Notes under the pieces: generated by a model | The model's database searches: none | Told to the model about the DNA's origin: nothing | The model's input: the letters and a program-made list of their open reading frames with translations, nothing else | Translations under genes and position numbers: made by a program | NCBI RefSeq assembly: GCF_900110415.1 | Contig: NZ_FODR01000011.1 | Coordinates: forward strand, 186,001-250,000 | Direction of reading: 5' to 3' | Length of the DNA: 64,000 bases | DNA from: Mucilaginibacter sp. OK283 | GTDB taxonomy: Bacteria > Bacteroidota > Bacteroidia > Sphingobacteriales > Sphingobacteriaceae | Shown: in pieces, positions 43,974-53,623 of the stretch | Numbering within the stretch: the first letter of the stretch is position 1 | How the letters are laid out: the number at the start of each line of letters is the position of its first letter

Positions 43974-45569
43974 ATGAAAAGAAGAAATTTAATTAAACTG
44001 TTAGCTATCGCAACGATAGGTTTATCGGTTAATTTAACATCATGTAAAAAAGATCTGACGCCGAAAAATGCGGTGACCACAGATAAGGTATATAAAGATT
44101 TTAGCAATTATAAATCTATACTGGCAAAACTATATACATCATTTGCGTTAAGCGGACAACAAGGCCCTGCAGGCAATGCCGATATCGCGGGTATTGATGA
44201 AGGCTTTAGCAATTACCTGCGCGAATATTACAACATGCAGGAATTAACCACAGACGAAGCCGCTATTGTATGGAATGATGGCACCATTCATAACTTGCAC
44301 AACATGACCTGGAATTCGCAAAACGAATTTATAACAGCCATGTATAACAGGATATTTTACACCATTTCAATATCAAATGAATTTATCCGTCAAACAACCG
44401 ACGATAAATTATCAGGCAATGGTATTACCGGGGATAACCTCACATTAGCAAAACAATACCGTGCGGAAGCCCGCTTCATAAGAGCGTTAGCTTATTGGCA
44501 TGGCATTGACCTTTTCGGCTCCATACCATTTGTAACCGAAAATGACGTTGTGGGTGTATTTTTTCCAAAGCAAAAGTCACGTGCCGAAATCTTCGCATAC
44601 ATTGAAAGTGAGTTAAAAACTTGCGAAGCAGACATGGGGGCACCTCGTTTTGAGTATGGCCGCGCCGATAAGGCAGCTAGCTGGATGTTACTGGCTAAAC
44701 TTTACCTTAACGCCAAAGTTTATACAGGTACAGACAGAAGCACCGATGCTATAACTTATGCCAGCAAAGTAATATCTGCCGGTTATACTTTGGAACCTAA
44801 TTTTAAAAACCTGTTCCTTGCCGATAACAACAAATCAAACGAGATAATTTTCCCTATTACATTTGACGGTATCCATACAACCGGGTACGGCGGCATTACA
44901 TACCTTGTACATGCCCAGGTTGGCGGTAAAATGACTCCTTCCGACTTTGGTATTAATGGAGGCTGGTCTGGTTTGCGTACGACAAAACAGTATGTAAGTT
45001 TATTTAGCGACGCAAGCGGAAATACCGATAAAAGGGCTCTTTTCTTTACAGATGGACAAAATCTGGAGATAAACGACGAGTACACCTTTACTGACGGTTA
45101 TGCCATCCAAAAATTCAGAAATGTAACCTCGACAGGAGCTGTGGGTTCTGACGCAACCGGTAACTTCCCGGACACAGATTTCCCGATGTTCCGTTTAGCT
45201 GATGCCTATTTGATTTATGCCGAAGCTGTTTTGCGCGGCGGTACTGGTGGCAACCTGGTTACAGCGTTACAATATGTAAACCAGATACGTACAAGAGCTT
45301 ATAATGGTAGTGTAACCGGTAATATCACAGCGCTACAACTAACACTTCCTTTCATACTTGATGAAAGAGGGCGCGAGTTTTTGTTTGAAATGCACAGGAG
45401 AACAGACCTTATCCGTTTTGGCAAATTCACCGGCGGTGATTATATCTGGGCCTGGAAAGGCGGTGTTAAAGCCGGCACAAGCGTTGATACTCATTTTAAC
45501 CTGATGCCAATTCCATCTGCTGATATTGTTAACAACCCTACCCTGAAACAAAACGACGGATATAAATAA
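43974..45569 (+). CDS. SusD-like (RagB/SusD) surface glycan-binding lipoprotein
   Basis: The 531-residue lipoprotein has lipobox LTSC (about Cys24) followed by KKD and a SusD fold: N-terminal helices, TPR-like RAEARFIRALAYWHGIDLFGSIPF, KAASWMLLAKLYLNAKVYTG and the C-terminal RRTDLIRFGKFTGGDYIW and MPIPSADIVNNP. It caps the SusC pore and captures glycan. It follows susC by 20 bp and forms the same transcript. Confidence 0.94.
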   Translation: MKRRNLIKLLAIATIGLSVNLTSCKKDLTPKNAVTTDKVYKDFSNYKSILAKLYTSFALSGQQGPAGNADIAGIDEGFSNYLREYYNMQELTTDEAAIVWNDGTIHNLHNMTWNSQNEFITAMYNRIFYTISISNEFIRQTTDDKLSGNGITGDNLTLAKQYRAEARFIRALAYWHGIDLFGSIPFVTENDVVGVFFPKQKSRAEIFAYIESELKTCEADMGAPRFEYGRADKAASWMLLAKLYLNAKVYTGTDRSTDAITYASKVISAGYTLEPNFKNLFLADNNKSNEIIFPITFDGIHTTGYGGITYLVHAQVGGKMTPSDFGINGGWSGLRTTKQYVSLFSDASGNTDKRALFFTDGQNLEINDEYTFTDGYAIQKFRNVTSTGAVGSDATGNFPDTDFPMFRLADAYLIYAEAVLRGGTGGNLVTALQYVNQIRTRAYNGSVTGNITALQLTLPFILDERGREFLFEMHRRTDLIRFGKFTGGDYIWAWKGGVKAGTSVDTHFNLMPIPSADIVNNPTLKQNDGYK

Positions 45570-45646
45570 GATTAATAGCCATGAAGCGCCTCCCGGCGTT
45601 TTGGGCTCTTTATAAAAACATTTATTAAACAGATTAAAAGAGAGAA

Positions 45647-46669
45647 ATGAAAAAACTTTTAACCAAAATTTTAGCAATAAGCAGCCTCGGGTTATTATTG
45701 CTACCGTCCTGTAAAAAGGATGAAACCAGGGTTGTTGCAAACGTTGGCAAAGCAGGTACCTTAGCGGCAACATCTACTGCTCCTGTGCTATCAAAAGATA
45801 ATGCGACTGATGTTGCTGTTACTTTTACCTGGCCTGCAACTTCGGTTACCGGGTATGCTGCAAAAGTTAGTTACACCTTGCAAATGGATGTAAAAGGCAG
45901 CAGCTTTAAATCAACCAAGTTAACTGAGGTTGCTTTAAGCGGAACTACCCAGTCATACACTGTTGGCAGTTTAAACGCAATATTGCTTACTATGGGCTTG
46001 TCATATGACAACAATACCGATCTGGAAGTACGTGTTAAATCGGCTGTTGCAGCCAACTCAATATCATATACCAACGTACTTACTTTAACGGTGAAGCCTT
46101 ACAAACTGGCCAGCTATGTATACGTACCAGGTGCTTACCAGGGATGGAGCCCGGCAACCGCCGATAGCTTAAAATCGCCAAACAGCGATAATATTTACGA
46201 TGGTTTCGTCGCCTTTACCCCGGGTAATCTTGAGTTTAAAATCACCCCTAAAAGAACATGGGATGTGGCCTATGGCGATGCGGGCAGCGGCAAGGTAAGC
46301 ACCTCGGGTGGCAACCTATCTGTTCCATCGGCCGGTTTATATGCTTTGCATCTCGACTTAAATGCAGATAAAATGACGTTTACTGCTACCAAACAAATAT
46401 GGGCTGTTATTGGCGACGCAACACCAGGCGGCTGGAGCGATGATACCGATATGACGTATGACGCGGGAACGAAAACATATGCTGTTACCGTTGCCCTTAT
46501 TGGTGGCAAACAATTCAAATTCAGGTTTAATCACGCCTGGGACTTTAACCTTGGCGGCCCAACATCCGGTCTTACACAAAACGGACCAAACATTGATGTG
46601 GCAGCAAGCGGCAACTATAAAATAGTGCTTAACGCAAATGCCAATACCTATACCATTACAAAACTATAA
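45647..46669 (+). CDS. SusE/SusF-type starch-binding outer-membrane lipoprotein
   Basis: The 340-residue lipoprotein has lipobox LPSC (about Cys22) and starts KKDETR. The first part is a SusE N-terminal (Ig-like) domain; the second contains two SusE/SusF carbohydrate-binding modules (GAYQGWSPATADSLKSPNSD, and GDATPGGWSDDTDMTYD) with aromatic residues typical of glucan contact. It binds the glycan at the surface. This supports a starch- or maltooligosaccharide-like substrate. A good terminator follows. Confidence 0.87.
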   Translation: MKKLLTKILAISSLGLLLLPSCKKDETRVVANVGKAGTLAATSTAPVLSKDNATDVAVTFTWPATSVTGYAAKVSYTLQMDVKGSSFKSTKLTEVALSGTTQSYTVGSLNAILLTMGLSYDNNTDLEVRVKSAVAANSISYTNVLTLTVKPYKLASYVYVPGAYQGWSPATADSLKSPNSDNIYDGFVAFTPGNLEFKITPKRTWDVAYGDAGSGKVSTSGGNLSVPSAGLYALHLDLNADKMTFTATKQIWAVIGDATPGGWSDDTDMTYDAGTKTYAVTVALIGGKQFKFRFNHAWDFNLGGPTSGLTQNGPNIDVAASGNYKIVLNANANTYTITKL

Positions 46670-46698
46670 GATAATTATTAACAGTTGATTGATTTGAT

Positions 46699-46732
46699 AG
46701 ACCCGCCCGGTGAAAACCAGCGGGTCTTTTTA
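46699..46732 (+). terminator. Terminator after the SusC/D/E operon
   Basis: AGACCCGC and GCGGGTCT form a strong stem with a loop of about 14 nt followed by TTTTTAG. It directly precedes repeat locus K. Confidence 0.75.
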
Positions 46733-46876
46733 GTTCATTTGTTCACTGGTTCATTGGTCCTACCCCGCGATCATCAGCGGCACAAAAAAAGCGATCGGGG
46801 CTACCAATCGCTTTTTTATGTATTTATATTAAGCCTTGGGTCTGAAAAAGCAGACCAATGAACCAGTGAACCAAAA
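46732..46876. repeat. Short-tandem-repeat locus K (GTTCATTG / GTTCACTG)
   Basis: The left arm (46732-46760) has GTTCATTT, GTTCACTG, GTTCATTG; the right arm (46851-46876) has the inverse, CCAATGAACCAGTGAACC. A hairpin terminator is between. The unit matches locus H. The right arm ends next to the gltA stop. Confidence 0.85.
46784..46818. terminator. Terminator for gltA inside repeat locus K
   Basis: AAAAAAGCGAT and ATCGCTTTTTT form an 11-bp stem with a loop of about 11 nt, with A and T runs on either side, so it can act for gltA on the minus strand and as a second stop on the plus strand. Confidence 0.7.
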
Positions 46877-46879
46877 GGA

Positions 46880-48166
46880 CTATCTTTCTTTTATATCCTT
46901 ATATTCCCTGTCGGTGTCACCGGTATAAATCTGGCGTGGGCGGCCGATAGGTTCTTTGTTGGCTTTCATCTCTTTCCATTGGGCTATCCAACCTGGCAGG
47001 CGGCCAAGGGCGAATAGTACGGTAAACATCTCGGTTGGGAAACCTAATGCCCGGTAAATGATACCCGAATAAAAATCAACGTTAGGGTAAAGCTTGCGTT
47101 CAACAAAATAAGGATCTTTCAGGGCAACTTCTTCCAGCTTTTTGGCTATTTCCAGTACCTCGTCATTGATGCCTAATTTTTCTAATATGTCATCACAAGC
47201 TTTCTTAATGATTTTGGCCCTCGGGTCGAAATTTTTATACACCCGGTGACCGAAGCCCATTAAACGAAAAGGATCGTTTTTATCCTTTGCCTTGGCTATC
47301 CATTTATCAGTATCTCCACCGTCGTTTTTAATTTTCTCCAGCATTTCTATCACAGCCTGGTTTGCGCCACCATGCAGCGGGCCCCAAAGTGCTGAAATAC
47401 CTGCCGAAATAGACGCGTATAAATTAGCATCTGATGAACCTACGATACGAACTGTTGACGTTGAGCAGTTTTGCTCATGATCGGCATGCAGTATCAGTAA
47501 TTTGTTCATTACATCCACCACTACCCTATCTACCTTATAATCTTCTGTACGCTCGGCAAACGTCATGTACAGGAAGTTGGTTACATAATCGTATTTATTT
47601 TGTGGATACACAACCGGGTGGCCTAACGATTTTTTGTAGATCCACGATACTACAGTGCTCATTTTAGCCAGCAGCTTTATGATTTCCAAATTCACTTCCT
47701 CGGCAGATAAACCTGGTTTTAACGATTCGGGGTTAAAAGCTGCCAATGCGCCAATTAACGACGACAGCTGGCCCATAGGATGTGATTTTGATGGAAAGCC
47801 ATCAAAAAACTTTTTCATATCCTCATGCACAAGGGTGTGGCGGCTAACCTGGTATTGAAAATCGGCTAACTCCTGCTCCTTTGGTAATTCGCCGTATATC
47901 AATAAGTAAGCTACCTCAATAAAACTGGCATTTTCGGCCAGTTGTTCAATCGAGTAACCACGATATTTAAGGATGCCTTTTTCCCCGTCCAAAAAAGTAA
48001 TGGCGCTTTTGGTAGCACCTGTGTTTTTGTAGCCGATATCCAGCGTTACGTAACCGCTTTGATCTCGCAGTTTTGAAATATCTATTGCTTTTTCGCCTTC
48101 TGTACCCTCAATTACCGGGAGTTCAAATGTTTTATCACCAATTTTTAGCTGTGCTGTTTCCGACAT
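46880..48166 (-). CDS. gltA: Citrate synthase (type II)
   Basis: The 428-residue enzyme condenses acetyl-CoA and oxaloacetate in the TCA cycle. Active-site motifs include ILHADHEQNCSTSTVRIVGS, WGPLHGGANQAVIEML and MGFGHRVYKNFDPRA (two catalytic His), with the catalytic Asp in YPNVDFYSGI. An N-terminal beta domain before residue 60 marks the longer Gram-negative type regulated by NADH in some bacteria. It stands alone with its own promoter element upstream. Confidence 0.96.
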   Translation of the reverse strand: MSETAQLKIGDKTFELPVIEGTEGEKAIDISKLRDQSGYVTLDIGYKNTGATKSAITFLDGEKGILKYRGYSIEQLAENASFIEVAYLLIYGELPKEQELADFQYQVSRHTLVHEDMKKFFDGFPSKSHPMGQLSSLIGALAAFNPESLKPGLSAEEVNLEIIKLLAKMSTVVSWIYKKSLGHPVVYPQNKYDYVTNFLYMTFAERTEDYKVDRVVVDVMNKLLILHADHEQNCSTSTVRIVGSSDANLYASISAGISALWGPLHGGANQAVIEMLEKIKNDGGDTDKWIAKAKDKNDPFRLMGFGHRVYKNFDPRAKIIKKACDDILEKLGINDEVLEIAKKLEEVALKDPYFVERKLYPNVDFYSGIIYRALGFPTEMFTVLFALGRLPGWIAQWKEMKANKEPIGRPRQIYTGDTDREYKDIKER

Positions 48167-48186
48167 AGAAATTTTTGTATCTGCAA

Positions 48187-48194
48187 CAAATGTA
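48187..48194 (-). promoter_or_regulatory. -7 element (TACATTTG) of gltA
   Basis: TACATTTG on the minus strand matches TAnnTTTG, 20 bp upstream of the gltA ATG. Confidence 0.5.
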
Positions 48195-48320
48195 ATTAAA
48201 TCTGCGTATTAATAACCGCTAAGATAATTTACTATTTGTAAATTTTTAACTGCAAAATTATTAAATTACCCCTCGTTTACTAAGTAATATTGCCCTGAAT
48301 CATTTAAAAAGTATCTGTTA

Positions 48321-51300
48321 ATGTCGTTGAAAGTTAAAACACTGTTAATAATCCAAAACGACGATACAGTTTACCGGTTATTACTCATCGGCCTGTTTAT
48401 TGCAAGCCCTTCGTTACATTATCTTTGTTATTATAACTCATATGACCCTATTTGGTTGAGGCTTATTAACAGTTTTTTTTGCGTTGTTTCACTGGGCCTG
48501 TCTTTCGGCAACAATAAAGCCATTTATACGGCAAGTACTTATATCACAATTTTAGCTTTCCTGATAATTAATAATTACATATTATTAACCATTAATGGTT
48601 TTGGGCATGCATACCTGTTTAGCTCCATTACCATATTTATAGCCCTTACTTTGTTTTGTAATAAAGCATGGGAATTTGTTACCATTTGCGGCCTTAATTT
48701 ACTGGCAATCATCGCTGCTTATATTAATGGCCCCCGGCTTAATATATCGCTGCCTGTACTGGCGGTGCTTATTGTGGTTTTCTCCATCATCGCCTACGTG
48801 TCATTCCTGGTTGTAAAATCATATCAATATAAGCTTAAAAATGCTGTCGATAATGTAATGCAGCTTAACAGTAGCCTGATAGCTAATGACGGCATGTTGC
48901 GCCAAAGCCGGGAAGACCTTTCATCGCTCATAAACTCATTAAATGATATTATTTATGAGTTTAATGAAGATAAGGTTTGCCAAAACGCCTGGTTTAGCGA
49001 TTTAACAAAAATAACAGTTAACCCAAGAGCATTTATAGGAAAAAAAATAGAAGACGTATTAGGCACAGACAAGGCGAAGAAATATAATGAGGCGCTTGAT
49101 TATGTAATACAAACCCGTTTGTCAACGTCTTTTGATTTCATGTCGGATTTTGATCCCGATCTTTGGTTTATAGCTAAGGTTGTGCCAATTTTTGACAGGA
49201 ATGGCGCATATATGCAGCGTATTTCGTTAGTTTTTGTAGATATATCCGAACAAAAAAGATATGCAAACGCTCTAAAGGCCAATGAAGCTCTTTTACTTGA
49301 GGCGCAGGCCATTTCAAAAACCGGTAACTGGTGGTATGATAGCATTACAAGTGAAGCCTATTGGTCAGATAACTTATTCAGCCTGCTCGAGATTGAGAGT
49401 ATCCCCCCTAATATCAGCAAATTTCATTATTATATTAGCCTCATCCACCAGGACGACCGCAAAAATGCCGAAGCTTACCTATCAAGCGTTCACCAGATAA
49501 CACAGCCCCAGTTTGAACATAAATTTATTACGCCGAAGGGCAATTTAAAATATATTAAAATTATCCGTGGCGATTTGTTGCAGGCTGATGATGGCAGTGG
49601 TAAAAAGATTTTTGGCGTATTGCAGGACATCACAGAAGCTAAGCTATCTGAAAAAGCTATAAAAGTTAGCCAGGTAGAACTGGTGGAAGCCCAAACCATT
49701 GCCAAAATAGGTAACTGGAAATGGAACTTAACCACAAACCTGCTTGCCTGGTCGGATGAATTGAACATTATATATGAAGTTTCGGCCGTTGACCCGCGGG
49801 AATTAAACCAAATAAGGTTGTTGTTAAAATATGTTCATCCTAATGACAGGCATATTTTAAAGCAATTGCTCAGAAAACCCGAAAATTTAAAAGATATCTC
49901 GCAAGAATACCGCATAATTACCCCAAATGGCAACGTAAAATATCTAAGCGTAATTATAGGTAAGCTGATGAGGCGCGATGATGGCACCATACGTAAAATC
50001 ATTGGTACTTTACAGGATATAACAGAACGCAAACAAGCCGAATTAGACTACCGGCAGTCAGAAAGCAAGTATAAATTGGTTTTAGAGACCATTAACCTGG
50101 CAGCCGTTACTTTAGATAAAAACGGTAATGTGATTTTTTGCAATAAATACCTGGCCAAACTGCTGGGTTACTCCCAAACCGAAATTGCAGGCATGAACTG
50201 GATGGAACATTTTATACCGCACGACTTAAAAGATTTCATGACCAACTGGTTTAAAAATAATGCGGTGGAAGCCCATTTTATTAATCCTATTATTTGCCGC
50301 AATGGCGAGGAACGGATTATAAGCTGGCAAAACACCATTATTTTTGACGAAAATGGCGACCTGAGAGAAACCAGTAGCATTGGCGAAGATATAACCGACC
50401 AGCAAAAGGCACGGCAAGAGTTGATCTGGGCGAAAGAGGTGGCCGAAAAGGCATCGAAATTTAAATCGGAGTTTTTGTCGATAATGAGCCATGAGATACG
50501 CACCCCGATGAATGCGGTTATTGGCACTACCAATTTATTACTCTCGGAAAATCCCCGGCCAGAGCAACTGGAATACCTGAATACCTTAAGGTTTTCGGGC
50601 GAGAACCTGCTGGCTATCATCAATGACATTTTAGATTATAATAAAATTGAGGCAGGCAAACTTGAGCTTAACAACTCGCCGTTCAACCTTCATCAATTAA
50701 TCCATAAAATAAAGCAGTCCTTTCACGCCAGGGTTACCGAAAAGCAATTATATCTGGATGTTGTAATTGACGATGGTATACCAGAAATGGTAACCGGCGA
50801 CAACATGCGTTTAAGCCAGGTAATGAACAACCTGGTGAGCAATGCTGTAAAGTTTACCCATACCGGCGGGGTTACCATTAAACTGGAGAAAGAACTAATA
50901 AACAGCACTACTGTAACGGTTAAGTTTACGGTTACCGATACCGGGATAGGCATCAGTGCCGATAGTTTCGGTATTGTTTTTGATCCGTTTATGCAGGATA
51001 AGCATGTAATTAACAATGATTATGGCGGTACAGGCCTTGGCCTTGCCATTACCAAACGCCTGGTTGAGCTGCACAACAGCACTATATCTGTTATAAGCGA
51101 ACTGCGCAAGGGCACATCCTTTGCATTTTCTATCGCCTTTAATATAGCTTCAAAAACTACAGGTCATCAGCCTGTTACACCATCTGTAGCCGGGTTTACA
51201 CTTAACCTGGCTGGCATGAATATACTGGTAGTTGATGACAATAAAATGAACCTGATGATTGCCACCCGTTTTTTAAAAAAATGGAATGCGAGTACTGATG

Positions 51301-51590
51301 AGGCGCTAAATGGCGAAATAGCCGTAAATATGGTAAATAATAACAGCTATAACCTTATCATTATGGATTTACAGATGCCGGTTATGGATGGATTTGAAGC
51401 TTCGGCTATTATCAAAAAATCGCACCCGGATATACCCATCATAGCATTAACAGCCGATGCCATGCCCGAAACCTACAGCAAAGCCTTAGAAGCAGGGATG
51501 AGCGATTATCTTACCAAGCCTTTTGTACCCGAAACTTTGTTTGAAAAAGCGGCCAAATATTATAACCCCGCAGTGAGTGTAAATCAGTAA
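48321..51590 (+). CDS. Multi-PAS hybrid sensor histidine kinase/response regulator
   Basis: The 1089-residue protein has about six membrane helices (residues 15-170), four PAS/PAC units (about 190-700, three ending in an LQDITE- or VDISEQ-like motif), HisKA with MSHEIRTPMNAVIG (His724), HATPase (NNLVSNAVKFTHTGG, GGTGLGLAITKRLVE) and a C-terminal REC domain with LIIMDLQMPVMDGF (Asp1016). The phosphorelay would end at an HPt or other regulator not seen here. Signal is unknown. Confidence 0.92.
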   Translation: MSLKVKTLLIIQNDDTVYRLLLIGLFIASPSLHYLCYYNSYDPIWLRLINSFFCVVSLGLSFGNNKAIYTASTYITILAFLIINNYILLTINGFGHAYLFSSITIFIALTLFCNKAWEFVTICGLNLLAIIAAYINGPRLNISLPVLAVLIVVFSIIAYVSFLVVKSYQYKLKNAVDNVMQLNSSLIANDGMLRQSREDLSSLINSLNDIIYEFNEDKVCQNAWFSDLTKITVNPRAFIGKKIEDVLGTDKAKKYNEALDYVIQTRLSTSFDFMSDFDPDLWFIAKVVPIFDRNGAYMQRISLVFVDISEQKRYANALKANEALLLEAQAISKTGNWWYDSITSEAYWSDNLFSLLEIESIPPNISKFHYYISLIHQDDRKNAEAYLSSVHQITQPQFEHKFITPKGNLKYIKIIRGDLLQADDGSGKKIFGVLQDITEAKLSEKAIKVSQVELVEAQTIAKIGNWKWNLTTNLLAWSDELNIIYEVSAVDPRELNQIRLLLKYVHPNDRHILKQLLRKPENLKDISQEYRIITPNGNVKYLSVIIGKLMRRDDGTIRKIIGTLQDITERKQAELDYRQSESKYKLVLETINLAAVTLDKNGNVIFCNKYLAKLLGYSQTEIAGMNWMEHFIPHDLKDFMTNWFKNNAVEAHFINPIICRNGEERIISWQNTIIFDENGDLRETSSIGEDITDQQKARQELIWAKEVAEKASKFKSEFLSIMSHEIRTPMNAVIGTTNLLLSENPRPEQLEYLNTLRFSGENLLAIINDILDYNKIEAGKLELNNSPFNLHQLIHKIKQSFHARVTEKQLYLDVVIDDGIPEMVTGDNMRLSQVMNNLVSNAVKFTHTGGVTIKLEKELINSTTVTVKFTVTDTGIGISADSFGIVFDPFMQDKHVINNDYGGTGLGLAITKRLVELHNSTISVISELRKGTSFAFSIAFNIASKTTGHQPVTPSVAGFTLNLAGMNILVVDDNKMNLMIATRFLKKWNASTDEALNGEIAVNMVNNNSYNLIIMDLQMPVMDGFEASAIIKKSHPDIPIIALTADAMPETYSKALEAGMSDYLTKPFVPETLFEKAAKYYNPAVSVNQ

Positions 51591-51601
51591 ATAAGCGTTA
51601 A

Positions 51602-52129
51602 TTAATTCACCTGCTCCTTCACCAATCCGCACTCTCTCATATGTTCGGGAAAGTATGGATTTGCTATTTTCTTATCGAGCGATAACCAATATCCGCCTTT
51701 ACCGGCATCAGCCATAGGGCAAAAATCAACGTAGATAGCTGCTGTTTTTATCTTACTTCCTTTAATAAGGGCAATCACATCATTACTCAGCGTTAAAAAG
51801 GCTGCACGTTGATCTTTTATATCATCGGTTGTTACCATTTTATTAGTGAGCGTAGCGGTTTCTGAACAACCTTTAATGCCAATAAGCTTACTTTCAAGTA
51901 CCGAAGCCGCAGCTTTAATCCCTGCTACATTTGATTTCAGAAATTCGTTTTTAAGCGCAATGTAAGCAGAAAAGACCTGGGCCGTATTGGCAGTATCTGC
52001 AATTTTTGCATCTACAACTTTAACAGCGGCACTATCGGCTTTAACAGCCTCCTGCTGCTTTACTGGTTGGTTACATGCCTGTGAAGCTACCAGCACGGCA
52101 ACAATAAAAATACTGTTTACAATTTTCAT
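51602..52129 (-). CDS. DUF3347 domain lipoprotein
   Basis: The 175-residue lipoprotein has lipobox SQAC (about Cys19). The mature part is a DUF3347 helical domain: VFSAYIALKNEFLKSNVAG, RAAFLTLSNDVIALI, IYVDFCPMADAGKGGYWLS and NPYFPEHMRECG. DUF3347 occurs alone or on CusB-like metal-efflux proteins, and the conserved Cys and Met residues suggest metal binding. It starts 8 bp after the ABC permease gene and is on the same strand. Confidence 0.88.
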   Translation of the reverse strand: MKIVNSIFIVAVLVASQACNQPVKQQEAVKADSAAVKVVDAKIADTANTAQVFSAYIALKNEFLKSNVAGIKAAASVLESKLIGIKGCSETATLTNKMVTTDDIKDQRAAFLTLSNDVIALIKGSKIKTAAIYVDFCPMADAGKGGYWLSLDKKIANPYFPEHMRECGLVKEQVN

Positions 52130-52137
52130 TTATTACG

Positions 52138-53385
52138 TTAGTTAGTCCGTATTGCTTCAACAGGATCAAGTACCGAGGCAAAATAAGCCGGAATTATCCC
52201 TGATAAAACACCTGTTATCAGCGAGAAGCTTAAACCTGTTATAATATTTGAAGCCCCAAGTATCACCTGCACATCAAATACAGCTTTAATACCAAACGTT
52301 AAAAAATATACAAATAACAGGCCTATTAACCCACCCATGAGGCAAAGCGATACGGATTCAATTAAGAACTGTAATAATATGAAATAGTTTTTAGCACCCA
52401 ATGATTTTTGGATGCCTATAATATTTGTGCGCTCCTTTACCGATACAAACATGATATTGGCTATACCAAACCCGCCAACCAACATCGAAAATAAACCTAT
52501 TATAGCCCCGCCGGTGTTTAAAACTTTAAAAACACTATCCAATTGCTGGGTTAGCATGGTGGTACGGTTAAGCGCAAAATTATCTTCAACACCAGGCCTT
52601 AAGCTCCTGATTGAACGCATGAGGCCCCTTATCTCGCTTTCAACATCATCGGTAGGGATACCATCTTTACCCCGCACAATGATGGACGGGTGATAATTTT
52701 CGGCCTGGATATCAACCAGGTTATGCGCAAAATTTAGTGGCAATAAAACTTCTTTATCGGTAGATATGCCCAGCATGTCCTTACCTTGTTTTGAAAACAC
52801 ACCAACTACCGTAACATAGCGGCCCATTACTTTTATCTGTTTGCCAATTGCATCACCGGCCGGGAAAAGGTTTTGGGCTATATCGAAACCTATATCGGTT
52901 ATCGGGGCGCCTGTTTTTGATTCCATCCCGGTAAAATACCGCCCTTCCGCAAAATCAAAATTCCAGGTTTTGTTGTGGTCTTGCGATGCCGCATCAATCT
53001 GGGCGCCATCAACGGTATTGCTTTTATATTTAATGGTACGGTTGTCAACGCTTATCTCATAAGACAAAGCTTCGGCAGTTTGGCTACGGCGCGACAGTTC
53101 ATTAAAATCTTTAAGCTTGGGTACCGGCCTACGCAAGTATTTCCACCACGGAAAATCGCTGCCACCTACCCAAGGCCATTTTTCAACGTAAATACTGTTG
53201 TTGCCTAACTTATTAACGCTGTTTTGCAGGTTGTTACGCAGTGTATCAACTGCCGAAAATACGGCTATAATGGTAAATATGCCAATGGTTACACCTAACA
53301 ACGAAAGTGTTGTGCGGGTTTTGTTTTGTTTTAGTGCATCAAAAGCAAACAAAAAGCTTTCCCCGAAAAGTTTTAAAAACAGCAT
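52138..53385 (-). CDS. MacB/FtsX-type ABC transporter permease
   Basis: The 415-residue protein has an N-terminal helix (RTTLSLLGVTIGIFTIIAVF), a periplasmic MacB_PCD domain (about 50-265) and three C-terminal helices containing FtsX (GGFGIANIMFVSVKERTNIIGIQKSLGAK). It lacks an ATPase domain; the partner must be encoded elsewhere. Such permeases power extrusion or mechanotransmission in the envelope. The downstream neighbour is the DUF3347 lipoprotein. Confidence 0.92.
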   Translation of the reverse strand: MLFLKLFGESFLFAFDALKQNKTRTTLSLLGVTIGIFTIIAVFSAVDTLRNNLQNSVNKLGNNSIYVEKWPWVGGSDFPWWKYLRRPVPKLKDFNELSRRSQTAEALSYEISVDNRTIKYKSNTVDGAQIDAASQDHNKTWNFDFAEGRYFTGMESKTGAPITDIGFDIAQNLFPAGDAIGKQIKVMGRYVTVVGVFSKQGKDMLGISTDKEVLLPLNFAHNLVDIQAENYHPSIIVRGKDGIPTDDVESEIRGLMRSIRSLRPGVEDNFALNRTTMLTQQLDSVFKVLNTGGAIIGLFSMLVGGFGIANIMFVSVKERTNIIGIQKSLGAKNYFILLQFLIESVSLCLMGGLIGLLFVYFLTFGIKAVFDVQVILGASNIITGLSFSLITGVLSGIIPAYFASVLDPVEAIRTN

Positions 53386-53589
53386 ATAAACTTATTTTGA
53401 TTTCAATGGTTAACCTTATTGCATTTGCACCGTAGCAAAAGCTAAAATGAACAGATTTTACCCGGTTGAATGTTTTTGTTTTTTAGACGGCATTGCTGCA
53501 TTTAAGTTACAGCAATTTAATATTAAACTTAAAGGTTTATAAAACAAGGAGACCCTTAAAAAAATCCGTGAATTTAACAAAAAAATTCA

Positions 53590-53597
53590 TACATTTG
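53590..53597 (+). promoter_or_regulatory. -7 element (TACATTTG) of queA
   Basis: TACATTTG fits TAnnTTTG and lies 26 bp upstream of the queA ATG at 53624. No gene occupies 53386-53589. Confidence 0.5.
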
Positions 53598-53623
53598 CGC
53601 CCTGAAAATTCATATACACAAAC

